Source of the DNA: Sphingomonas sp. OV641
GTDB taxonomy: Bacteria; Pseudomonadota; Alphaproteobacteria; Sphingomonadales; Sphingomonadaceae
Length of the DNA stretch: 64,000 nt
NCBI RefSeq assembly: GCF_900109205.1
Contig: NZ_FNZB01000002.1
Location: forward strand, 1 to 64,000
Direction: 5' to 3'
Under the pieces are notes generated by a model that was given only the letters and a program-made list of their open reading frames with translations, did no database searches and was not told where the DNA came from. How positions within the stretch are numbered: the first letter of the stretch is position 1; each line of letters opens with the position of its first letter. The position numbers and the translations under genes were made by a program. This document shows positions 1 through 7,323 of the stretch, piece after piece.

Positions 1-519
1 ATGTCCCTTCATCTAAACCAACAATGTCAAAGAGCGACAAAAACCGACGCCCAGTCCAATCCCTCTTTCGTGGGACGACCTCGGCGCCTGGATTTTGATG
101 ACCACCGCGACGACCGTTCCGGCCACCGCTGCGGTGACACCCATCTAGGGCGACCGCCCAATACCGTCAAACACTTTTTGCAACCGAAGACGCGAAGCTC
201 CGAAAAACGGAGCGCAATCAAGGGTTTACAGTCTGCTCCCGGCATATGCGCCGCCGCATCATAGACGCTGCAGCCATCGAGAAGCAGCGAATCTGCGGCC
301 CGAATCCGTCTGAATTCTGATGGTCAGGTCGATTCCCTGCAGACGAATCTCCCGCAACCGCGGTCAGCCACTCTCGAATCGCCCCTCGCTCACCAAGCCA
401 GGTCACGCTGCTTCGCTCAAAGCGGCAAGCCTCGCGGCTTACCCGCTGTCACCACGCCGTAGGATTACCACCCGGCGCCGCCCACAAGGGCAGCATCGGT
501 CGCCCTCTTCCGAAACCCG
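1..519. other. Intergenic region at window edge, no convincing gene
   Basis: I see no ORF here with protein-like composition; the short reading frames on both strands are Arg/Pro/Ser-rich, lack ribosome binding sites and match no family I know. A small hairpin (GCTCCG, five-A loop, CGGAGC) lies at 197-213. It has no T-run, so it is not a clear terminator. A gene may end just left of the window. Confidence 0.4.
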
Positions 520-768
520 TTACTCTGTGGAGCCGGCGTTTGGTTGCTCGCCGGTCTTTTCGCCGCCTAGCTGGCCCGTGCCATGGTAAGCGCGGCCGCT
601 CTGGCCCCCATCGAACCCGCCACTTTCCTTGCCAGTATGCGGATTGGGATAAGCCCCGCCCTGACTCTCGCCATCGCCGCGCTTTTCGCCCGGGGCCTGG
701 CCGTGCTCATCGGAATCCTTCGGCTTCGCACCGGCTCCATCGGCCTGCATCGGCTGCTTGTCGGTCAT
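520..768 (-). CDS. Small Gly-rich hydrophilic protein, probably stress-induced
   Basis: An 82-residue protein of unknown function. It is almost entirely polar (Gly, Asp, Glu, Lys, Gln, Asn), has no Cys, no membrane segment and no hydrophobic core, and so is probably intrinsically disordered. Short repeats such as GGAYPNPHTGK and GGFDGGQSGRAYHG occur in its second half. The ATG start is supported by a strong Shine-Dalgarno (GGAGG, 5 nt spacing). A perfect match to the alphaproteobacterial EcfG promoter consensus lies 82-106 bp upstream of the ATG, which suggests expression under general stress. Hydrophilic Gly-rich proteins of this kind are often desiccation or osmotic stress proteins; that role is inference. 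Confidence 0.8.
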   Translation of the reverse strand: MTDKQPMQADGAGAKPKDSDEHGQAPGEKRGDGESQGGAYPNPHTGKESGGFDGGQSGRAYHGTGQLGGEKTGEQPNAGSTE

Positions 769-849
769 CGCGTCCTCCGGAACTCTGCTTCATGATGGAG
801 CGGGCCGATCGGGAACCCTTCGGATCGCCTCCCGCCGTCACTCAATAGC

Positions 850-874
850 AACGACAGGCGAAGCCCTGTGTTCC
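850..874 (-). promoter_or_regulatory. EcfG-type (general stress response) promoter
   Basis: Read on the minus strand, GGAAC (874-870), a 16-nt spacer, then CGTT (853-850). This equals the published consensus GGAAC-N16/17-CGTT recognised by sigma EcfG in Alphaproteobacteria. It points toward the small Gly-rich protein starting at 768, leaving a leader of about 75-80 nt. The match is exact in both boxes; use in vivo is inferred. Confidence 0.65.
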
Positions 875-941
875 TGACGATCCTTGCGGGAACGCCACTG
901 ATGCTGATCCATCGCTAATGCGCTGCAGAGACAATAAAGCG

Positions 942-971
942 AAAGGCCGCCCTCTTTCGAAGGCGGCCTTT
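942..971. terminator. Perfect 10-bp stem hairpin, probable terminator of the small ORF at 998-1069
   Basis: AAAGGCCGCC (942-951) is perfectly repeated in inverse as GGCGGCCTTT (962-971), giving a 10-bp GC-rich stem with a 10-nt loop and A/T ends on both sides. On the minus strand it starts 26 bp after the stop codon of the 23-codon ORF at 998-1069. Confidence 0.65.
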
Positions 972-997
972 CCATTGTCAGCCATTCGCGGCTCTCG

Positions 998-1069
998 TCA
1001 GGCGAGAAACTCCACGGTGGAGGTCACGTCCATCAGACTTGCCGCGAGCGGCGTGAGACAATGAGACAT
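998..1069 (-). CDS. Candidate 23-residue microprotein with full-length Shine-Dalgarno
   Basis: A tiny ORF: ATG at 1069, TGA at 1000-998, encoding a 23-residue peptide that begins MSHCLTPLAAS and ends VEFLA. It is preceded by AAAGGAGGTG, an exact complement of the 16S rRNA 3' end, with about 7 nt between GGAGG and the ATG. A perfect hairpin terminator follows 26 bp after the stop. The combination of optimal ribosome binding site, stop and terminator argues for a real translated unit. No signal peptide or clear transmembrane helix is visible. I do not recognise the peptide. It could also be a leader peptide, but no gene follows it on this strand before the terminator. Confidence 0.5.
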   Translation of the reverse strand: MSHCLTPLAASLMDVTSTVEFLA

Positions 1070-1297
1070 TCGACCACCTCCTTTCCGTTGTTGAACGATG
1101 CGGCTTATCTGGGGCGCGACGTTGCAATTTCAATGGGTTGCTCCCCGGGCCAAGCGCGCGCCGTCGCTCAAGCTGGCGGCGGGTCGAAATGCCTGCGTCG
1201 CTTGCCACATCGCCTGCAGCGCAACAGACCGCCACGACAGGCACAAATCTATGTTGAAGCTCGCGAAACCACGCCGAGGTTCAGACATTTAGCTGGC

Positions 1298-1534
1298 ATG
1301 CCGAACTATGTCTTTCGTGTACGTACCCCTGATAATGTGTCTCACCGTGTGCAACGTGATGAGCTGCCGGATCTGGACGCAGCCATGGCCCGGGCGCAAC
1401 GCTTCGCCCGAACCCTGGTCCGCAACCCGGCGCGGCGCGGCAATCGGGAGATCGGCGGCACGGTGGATGTCGAGATCGCCGACCGTGCCATCGCACGCCT
1501 GCTGCTGAGCGAGGTCGCGCATCAGATCTCCTGA
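1298..1534 (+). CDS. DUF6894 family small protein
   Basis: A 78-residue protein of the DUF6894 type, common in Sphingomonadales and Rhizobiales and without known biochemical function. The family pattern is visible: a short N-terminal beta hairpin (MPNYVFRVRT), the ELPDLDAAMARAQRFARTL segment, and a C-terminal basic helix. An upstream in-frame extension to 1061 exists, but its composition is unlike the family, so the ATG at 1298 is preferred. No strong Shine-Dalgarno is seen. The gene stands alone, 84 bp before the HAD phosphatase on the same strand. Confidence 0.75.
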   Translation: MPNYVFRVRTPDNVSHRVQRDELPDLDAAMARAQRFARTLVRNPARRGNREIGGTVDVEIADRAIARLLLSEVAHQIS

Positions 1535-1618
1535 TGCGATTTGCGGCGCAACTGGTCGACGGTTCGGCAATAGAGCCGCCTTTGACATGGGGCAGTCCCA
1601 CATTGCACCAGCGGGCCA

Positions 1619-2332
1619 ATGGAAAACTCGCCGCCGGTCTCGCTCGCGATCTACGACCTGGATCGCACGATCACCAGTCTTCCGACCTGGACACCCTATC
1701 TGCTGTTCGCGGCCCGGCGGCTGCGGCCGATCCGCTTTGCCCTCCTGCCGGCCGTGGCTGTTTCCGCCGCCGCGCGCGCGCTAGGCATCATCGATCGCGA
1801 CCGGCTGAAGGAGGCGATGCATCGCTTCCTGCTCGGCCCTTCTCTCTCGCCACAGCAGCTGGAGCCGGTGTCACAGGCGTTTGCGGAATGGATCGTTCGC
1901 GCGCACATCAGGCCGGGCGCGCGGACGCAGATGGAGGCTGATCGACGGGAAGGCCGCCGCATCGTGATCGCCACCGCCGCTCACCGATTCTATGCCGATC
2001 CGATCGCACGATTGCTTGGTGCGGACGATCTTGTTGCAACCGAGGCATCGCGCGGAATGACGGGCGATATCCAGCCGCTGCTGAATGGCCCGAACTGTTA
2101 CGGCGACGCCAAGCAGGCGATGATTGCCGCATGGTTCGCCCGCAGCGGCATGAACCGTGCGGACACACACATCCGATTCTATTCCGATCACGCCAGCGAC
2201 CGGCCGACCTTCGACTGGGTCGACGAAGCGGTCGCCGTCAATCCGCATCGCAAGCTGCGCGCGATGGCAGCCGAGCGAGGGTGGCGTGTGGTGGACTGGG
2301 GGGGCGGGTCGGGCGGACCTCGACCGGATTGA
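1619..2332 (+). CDS. HAD-IB family phosphatase
   Basis: A 237-residue haloacid-dehalogenase-like hydrolase. Motif I, DLDRT at residues 13-17, supplies the nucleophile Asp13 and acid/base Asp15. Motif II is the IVIATAA strand near residue 120, and the metal-binding motif IV is SDHASDRP near residue 190. The PTWTPYLLFA segment after motif I resembles the cap of HAD-IB proteins of the SerB and PgpC groups. No transmembrane segment is certain. The substrate cannot be read from sequence; phosphoserine and phosphatidylglycerophosphate-like substrates are both possible. There is no good Shine-Dalgarno before the ATG at 1619. It converges with the glycosyltransferase gene on the other strand. Confidence 0.8.
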   Translation: MENSPPVSLAIYDLDRTITSLPTWTPYLLFAARRLRPIRFALLPAVAVSAAARALGIIDRDRLKEAMHRFLLGPSLSPQQLEPVSQAFAEWIVRAHIRPGARTQMEADRREGRRIVIATAAHRFYADPIARLLGADDLVATEASRGMTGDIQPLLNGPNCYGDAKQAMIAAWFARSGMNRADTHIRFYSDHASDRPTFDWVDEAVAVNPHRKLRAMAAERGWRVVDWGGGSGGPRPD

Positions 2333-2427
2333 TCCGTCTGCGCTGAGCTTGTCGGTGCAGGTGGGCGGGACACGGACTTTGCGAGGATCAGTCCCGTTGG
2401 AGCGAGCGTAAACCGGTGCGTATTCAC

Positions 2428-3576
2428 TCACGCATCGCCGAAGCGTTCCACAATGGCGGCGGCTGCCCGTGCGGAGGCAGGCTGGTCCGTCAGCGAGAAG
2501 GTAGCCGCGAGGGCGGCCTGCTGCGCCGCGCGGAAGCGATCGGGCTGACGTACCGCGCGATCCAGCGCCCCAGGCAGCGCACCGACATCACGGATGACCT
2601 CGCCAAGCTGCCAGTGCGCAAAGTCCGGGTTGTTCTTCCAATCCGCGCTGCTCGCATCAAGGAAGATGGCAGGGCGCGGCCGCACGATCCATTCATAGAT
2701 CTGGCTGCTGGCATCCCCAAGGTAGATGTCCGCCGCACGCGTATAGGTCATGTCCACCGAGGCTTCGCTGCCCATGTCGACACGGATATGCGGCAGCTCG
2801 CGGTAACGCGCCGCCACATCCCGGCGCCAACGGACGACGCGGTGCTCGACCGACGCGTGAAGTCGCCGCTGCGCGAGCATGACATGGGGCGCGACAACGA
2901 GATTATAGTCCGCCTGGCCCGCGAACCACGCGATCACATCCTCACCCATCGTGTACCAGGAGGAAAGCAACGGATCGAAGTGCGGATTGTAGAGCACCGT
3001 TGGCCGATCATTGTCGAACAGGCGCGGCGGCGGGGCATCGTCGATCGTGTCGAATTTGGGATAGCCGACGATCACGTGGTTGTCGGGCGTGATCAGCCCT
3101 GCGGCCAGCATCCTGTCCCGCACCTTGGCGCCGGACAGCAGGACAAGATCAAACCCGCGCATCACTGCCCGGAAGCCGACAGAGCGGTCGCCGGCGCCAT
3201 GCGGAATCCACACGAACTTCGGGCGAGTGAGGCCGAACCGGTCACGCAGCAGGAGGGACGTGGTTTCCGGCACGACAATCACGTCGAGCGCGGCAAAGGC
3301 GGGCAGGTTCTCGCGCAAGGTCGCGATGCGACGAAAGGGCGCGATGAAGCGTAGCGCGCGGTCCAGCGCCGCCGATACCGCGCCGACCTTCAAGGAAACG
3401 AACGTCACCTTGCGCGCGGCGTCGCCCAGAAGCGCGCGAACTTCCCGCTCCTGTACCGATGAGGACGTGAGCACCACCGCCTCCACCCCGGCATAGCGGA
3501 CGATCTCGGCGATCACCGGCGCTGTATGGCGGATCTGGTGCAGGGCATCGTGGTTGAAAAGGAAACCAACCTTCAT
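2428..3576 (-). CDS. CDP-glycerol glycerophosphotransferase-like GT-B protein (copy 1)
   Basis: A 382-residue cytosolic protein with a GT-B-like arrangement. It starts with an MKVGFLFNHDA Rossmann strand, has an IPHGAGDR loop near residue 145 and a VGYPKFD segment near 190, and carries a C-terminal ADIYLGDASSQIYEW motif near residue 295 that resembles the SD-x-x-x-DYSS signature of TagB/TagF teichoic-acid enzymes. It is a clear paralog of the gene immediately upstream (3573-4697), and their ATG and TGA overlap as ATGA, so they are probably co-transcribed and coupled. Together with the divergent flippase they suggest a surface glycan carrying phospho-linked residues. The exact donor is unknown; it may be an ordinary glycosyltransferase of the same fold. 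Confidence 0.75.
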   Translation of the reverse strand: MKVGFLFNHDALHQIRHTAPVIAEIVRYAGVEAVVLTSSSVQEREVRALLGDAARKVTFVSLKVGAVSAALDRALRFIAPFRRIATLRENLPAFAALDVIVVPETTSLLLRDRFGLTRPKFVWIPHGAGDRSVGFRAVMRGFDLVLLSGAKVRDRMLAAGLITPDNHVIVGYPKFDTIDDAPPPRLFDNDRPTVLYNPHFDPLLSSWYTMGEDVIAWFAGQADYNLVVAPHVMLAQRRLHASVEHRVVRWRRDVAARYRELPHIRVDMGSEASVDMTYTRAADIYLGDASSQIYEWIVRPRPAIFLDASSADWKNNPDFAHWQLGEVIRDVGALPGALDRAVRQPDRFRAAQQAALAATFSLTDQPASARAAAAIVERFGDA

Positions 3577-4697
3577 GTCCGCCCCTGCCCCTTCATAAAG
3601 GCGATCACCGCTTCCGCTGCCCGTGCCGCCGCGCCCGGCGACGTATCGCCGAGGCTAGCGGCCGCCATGGTCTCCTGACGCTCCCGATAGAGCGCGTGAC
3701 GCTCAGGCGCCGCGTGGATCGCCGCCATCAGGTTTGCCGGATCGTCCACCACGTCGCCCAAATGCCAGTGCGCGAAGCTGGGATCATCACGCCAGTCGAT
3801 GCCATGCGCGTTCAGGAACACACAGGGTCGCGGGACGGCAAGAAATTCGTACACTTGGCTGCTGACGTCCCCGGCATAGATGTCGGACGCTGCGGCATAG
3901 CTCATGTCCACCGAACGATCGGAGCCCGGATCGACCAGCACATTCGCGGTACTGCGGGCGCGCCATCGCTGGCGCAGCTCCTCGCTGCGCCGGCGGAACA
4001 GCTTTACATGGGGCGCGACGATCAGGTTCATGGCGGGGTCGGCAGCGAAGCCGGCCAGCATCGGCTCCACGAAGCGATGCCACGATGTCAGCTTGGGCTC
4101 CTTATGCGCATTGTAGAGCACCGTGGGTCGCACGGTATCGAACGGCAATGCGCTGGCACGGGCGATATGTGCCGCGGTATCGAGCTTCACCGATCCGGTA
4201 AGCGCATAGCCCCCTTCCCTGATCAATCCTTCTGACAGCATCCGCGCCGCCGTCTTGCGCCCGGCGAGCAGCACGAGATCAAAAGTCGCGATGCGCGGGA
4301 TGAACCCGCGCGCGCGATCGCCAAAGCCGTGCGGACTGTAGATCAAGCGCGGGTGCGTGGCCCCCAAACGGCGCAAGGCAGCGGCCGTGTTCTCCACCGC
4401 GAATATCGCGTCATAGCCGTTCAGTTCGGCGATGTTGTCGCGCATCACCATGTCCTTGAACATGCCGAGCCGCTTGATCCGCTGCAGCCCCTGCGTGAGC
4501 AGCGACTTGTGCAACGGCCGTTCCTCCAGAACCGGGCCGCCCCATGCCTCTGCGATCCGCCTTAGATGGTGCGGGGTCTCGGGATCGTTATAATGATTGA
4601 CGATCGTCCAGCCGGTTCGGCGTGCCAGCTCAAGCGCGATGGCCGCGCCGTGGTAGCACTGATAGGCTTCTGCGATATAGAGGAAAGCAATGCGCAT
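3573..4697 (-). CDS. CDP-glycerol glycerophosphotransferase-like GT-B protein (copy 2)
   Basis: A 374-residue paralog of the downstream gene, with the same ordered segments: MRIAFLYIAEAYQCYHG at the N-terminus, YSPHGFGDRARGF near residue 125, and SDIYAGDVSSQVYEF toward the C-terminus, followed by a DPSFAHWHLGDV segment that both copies share. The ATG at 4697 is chosen because the frame open further upstream (to 4835) reads into the divergent flippase and has no family-like sequence. That makes the two divergent reading frames overlap by 8 bp at their 5' ends. It overlaps the downstream paralog by ATGA. Tandem paralogs of this type usually add successive residues to one glycan; that is inference. 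Confidence 0.75.
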   Translation of the reverse strand: MRIAFLYIAEAYQCYHGAAIALELARRTGWTIVNHYNDPETPHHLRRIAEAWGGPVLEERPLHKSLLTQGLQRIKRLGMFKDMVMRDNIAELNGYDAIFAVENTAAALRRLGATHPRLIYSPHGFGDRARGFIPRIATFDLVLLAGRKTAARMLSEGLIREGGYALTGSVKLDTAAHIARASALPFDTVRPTVLYNAHKEPKLTSWHRFVEPMLAGFAADPAMNLIVAPHVKLFRRRSEELRQRWRARSTANVLVDPGSDRSVDMSYAAASDIYAGDVSSQVYEFLAVPRPCVFLNAHGIDWRDDPSFAHWHLGDVVDDPANLMAAIHAAPERHALYRERQETMAAASLGDTSPGAAARAAEAVIAFMKGQGRT

Positions 4698-6033
4698 CCG
4701 CGTGGCCCATAGCGCGGTGGCGAGTGGAAGACAGCCGTTGACGTCCCCCCTTGAAGCAATATCCCCCTTTCGGCGCGCGCTGCGCAATGTCGGCTGGCTG
4801 CTGACCGGCAAGGGCGTCGGCGCGATACTCAGCATCGTCTATCTGGCGCTGGCGACACGATCGCTGGGGGTTCAGACCTTCGGCGTCTTCACCCTGATCC
4901 TCAGCACCGCACAGGCGGTAGCGGCATTGGTCGGCTTTCAGACGTGGCAGATCGTGGTGCGGTTCGGGATGGCGCATCGCGAGCGCGGCTCCGCTGCCGC
5001 CCTCGCGCGCCTTATCCGCTTCTGCCTGGCGCTGGATATCGGCGGCGCGCTGGTCGGCATCATCATCGCTGGCGTCGCTCTATGGCTGATGCAGGGGCAT
5101 TTCGGCTGGTCTGCCGGGCTCGCCTGGCAGGCATTCGGCTTTTCCGTGGTCCTGTTGCTGTCGGTACGCTCCACCGCAGTGGGCATCCTGCGGCTGCATG
5201 ACCGCTTCGCCATTGGCGCAGGTGCCGATGCCGTGACGCCGATCGCCCGCTTCGTCGGTGCGGTGATCGCGGTATGGCAGGATGCTAGCGTGACCGGATT
5301 CCTGATCGCCTGGGCGGCCGCGGAAGTGCTGACGGCAACCGGCTATTGGATCAGCGCGGCGCGGGTTGCGCCGCACGCGATCGGCGGATGGCGCGGCGTG
5401 TCGGAGGCGCCGTCGGAAAACCCGGGCATCTGGCATTTCGCGCTGGTGACCAATCTGAACACGACGGTGAACGCGGCCAGCCGGCAATTTGCGGTGGTGC
5501 TCGTCGGTCTGCTCACCGGCGCTGCCGCCGCGGGCAATTATCGCCTCGCCTATCAGCTAAGCCAGTCGCTGGTCCGCCTGGCGGATCTGTTCGCGCGCGG
5601 CGTCTTTCCCGAAGTGACCCGCGCCCATGCCAGCCAGCGCCCGGAGGAACTGCGCAAGCTGGTGCGGCAATCGGCCCGGCTGGCATTAGGCGTGGGGCTG
5701 GCAACCTGCCTGCTGGTGCCCCCGCTCGGCAAGCCGGCGCTATACCTGATCGCCGGCGAGGCCTATCTCGGCGCCTTTCCGGTGCTCGTGCTGCTGGGCC
5801 TGGCCGCCGGACTGGACATCATGGCCGTGGGGTTCGAACCGGTGTTGCTGGGCACGGGCCACGCCGCGCGCGCACTGCGGATCCGGATGTTTTCGGCAGT
5901 AGTGCTTTTTTGCCTCGTCTTGCTCCTGATGCCTGGCTTCGGGATCATCGGGGCAGGCGTCGCGTCGCTCGCCGCCTCCGCCGTGGCGCTGATCGCGCTG
6001 ATGCGTAGCGCCTATGCGCTCACCCGTGCCTGA
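4690..6033 (+). CDS. Polysaccharide/oligosaccharide flippase (Wzx/MATE-like)
   Basis: A 447-residue integral membrane protein with about 12 predicted hydrophobic segments. The pattern is that of the MOP-superfamily lipopolysaccharide flippases: a soluble Arg-rich start, then LRNVGWLLTGKGVGAILSI near residue 35, and a hydrophobic C-terminal domain typical of polysaccharide biosynthesis proteins. It would move lipid-linked glycan units across the inner membrane. The ATG at 4690 has a GAGGAAAG ribosome site just before it, but this start lies inside the first codons of the divergent glycosyltransferase gene. A later GTG start at 4702 or 4720 is possible. No polymerase or initiating transferase is in the window. 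Confidence 0.8.
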   Translation: MRIRVAHSAVASGRQPLTSPLEAISPFRRALRNVGWLLTGKGVGAILSIVYLALATRSLGVQTFGVFTLILSTAQAVAALVGFQTWQIVVRFGMAHRERGSAAALARLIRFCLALDIGGALVGIIIAGVALWLMQGHFGWSAGLAWQAFGFSVVLLLSVRSTAVGILRLHDRFAIGAGADAVTPIARFVGAVIAVWQDASVTGFLIAWAAAEVLTATGYWISAARVAPHAIGGWRGVSEAPSENPGIWHFALVTNLNTTVNAASRQFAVVLVGLLTGAAAAGNYRLAYQLSQSLVRLADLFARGVFPEVTRAHASQRPEELRKLVRQSARLALGVGLATCLLVPPLGKPALYLIAGEAYLGAFPVLVLLGLAAGLDIMAVGFEPVLLGTGHAARALRIRMFSAVVLFCLVLLLMPGFGIIGAGVASLAASAVALIALMRSAYALTRA

Positions 6034-6214
6034 CGGAGCAAGGCGCCCGGCACCTTGAATTTCGCCGCTCCGGTCGCGACCTAAGAGGGCTGAAGAGCAG
6101 GTTGGCGCGAGCGGCCGAGAGTTCCGGCCGTGCCGGAGCGTGCCAGGCGAACGACAGGAAGAAAGGGGCAGTTCCACTTCCGCACCGGAAATGCCGCATT
6201 TGCGCCCACTTGCG

Positions 6215-6255
6215 TTGGCAACGGTGGAACACGGTAGGTAACACGGCCGTGTTAC
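6215..6255 (+). promoter_or_regulatory. Putative promoter with 18-bp perfect palindrome operator
   Basis: GTAACACGGCCGTGTTAC (6238-6255) is an 18-bp perfect palindrome in the 309-bp gap before the lipid-kinase operon. It overlaps the -10 region of a possible sigma-70 promoter: TTGGCA (6215-6220), 18-nt spacer, TAACAC (6239-6244). Placement over the -10 suits a repressor site, for example of the TetR, GntR or LacI type. No regulator gene is adjacent. GGAAC (6226-6230) followed 17 nt later by CGTG is a weaker EcfG-like alternative. Nothing else was recognised in the rest of the gap (6034-6342). Confidence 0.45.
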
Positions 6256-6342
6256 GCATTTGTGAGGACGTCAGATTTCGTGAAAGTGCTTTTCCCGACG
6301 GGCGTCGCTCTTCATCCCAAGGTTGGGCCGCGCGCCGATCTG

Positions 6343-7323
6343 ATGAGTGATCGAGGCGGCAAGCAGCTGGCCCCCACCCCCAATTCATCCTTCCGCTTCG
6401 CCCGGGGCGACGCGCGCGTGGGCATCATCAGCAACCCGCGCAGCCGGCGCAACTGGACTGTCGACCTGGAGCGCAAGATCGGCCCGGGTGTGCTGGCGGC
6501 CGCGCCGACGACCAACGAGCAGCTCGTCAAGACATTGCACTCGTTCGCCGAGCAGGAACTGGAACTGCTCGTCATCGACGGCGGCGACGGCACGGTGCGC
6601 GACGTGCTGAGCGCGGCGACCGGCATCTACGGCGACGACCTTCCTCCGCTAGCCCTGCTGCCGTCTGGCAAGACCAACGCGTTGGCGCTCGACCTTGGCG
6701 TGCCGGTGGGCTGGTCCTTGCAGGACGCGATCGCAGCCCATGCCACTGGACGGATCCAGACCCGCGCGCCGATCGAGATCCGGCGGGACGCCGAGGAACC
6801 GCTCTGCGGGTTCATCTTCGGTGTCGGTGGCTTCGTCATGGCGACCGAACTGGCGCAGGGGACCCACCGCCTGGGCGCGATCGACGGGCTGGCCGTTGGC
6901 CTGTCGCTGATCGGCGCGGTGGCGCAGACCTGCTTTGGCAGCCTGGCCAATCGCTGGCGCGTCGGCGAACGCGTGGAGATTCTCGATTACGCAACCGGCG
7001 AGACGAGCGTCCGCAACCTTTACCTGCTTTTGGGGTCCACGCTGGAGCGCATGCCGCTGGGCATCAAGCCGCTCGGCAAGACCGGCGCGGGGCTGGACGT
7101 GCTCGCCGTTGATGCGCCGCCGCGAATGCTGCCGGTGGCCGCCGCAGCGGTAGTCGCCGGGCGCGAGGGCGGATGGCTGCAGCGCCTCGGTTATCACCAC
7201 GGGCATGGCATTCCGCCAGTGCAGCTGAAGCTGGAACGCGGCTTCATCCTCGACGGCGAAATGTTTCCGGGCGGCACGATCGACGTGCGCACGGGCGCGC
7301 CGATCCGGTTCGTCACGCCGTGA
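6343..7323 (+). CDS. Diacylglycerol/ceramide kinase family lipid kinase
   Basis: A 326-residue member of the diacylglycerol kinase catalytic family, which also includes sphingosine kinase, bacterial ceramide kinase and YegS. It has the NPRS start of the nucleotide-binding lobe (residues 31-34) and the catalytic glycine-rich motif GGDGTVRD at 80-87, followed by LLPSGKTNALA near 112. The C-terminal beta-sandwich domain ends with LERGFILDGEMFPGG. No transmembrane segment is seen, so it would act at the inner leaflet. A GTG start at 6262 is open, but the ATG at 6343 begins just before conserved sequence. Its TGA overlaps the GTG of the next gene (GTGA), and the next junction repeats this, so three proteins are translationally coupled. 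Confidence 0.8.
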   Translation: MSDRGGKQLAPTPNSSFRFARGDARVGIISNPRSRRNWTVDLERKIGPGVLAAAPTTNEQLVKTLHSFAEQELELLVIDGGDGTVRDVLSAATGIYGDDLPPLALLPSGKTNALALDLGVPVGWSLQDAIAAHATGRIQTRAPIEIRRDAEEPLCGFIFGVGGFVMATELAQGTHRLGAIDGLAVGLSLIGAVAQTCFGSLANRWRVGERVEILDYATGETSVRNLYLLLGSTLERMPLGIKPLGKTGAGLDVLAVDAPPRMLPVAAAAVVAGREGGWLQRLGYHHGHGIPPVQLKLERGFILDGEMFPGGTIDVRTGAPIRFVTP

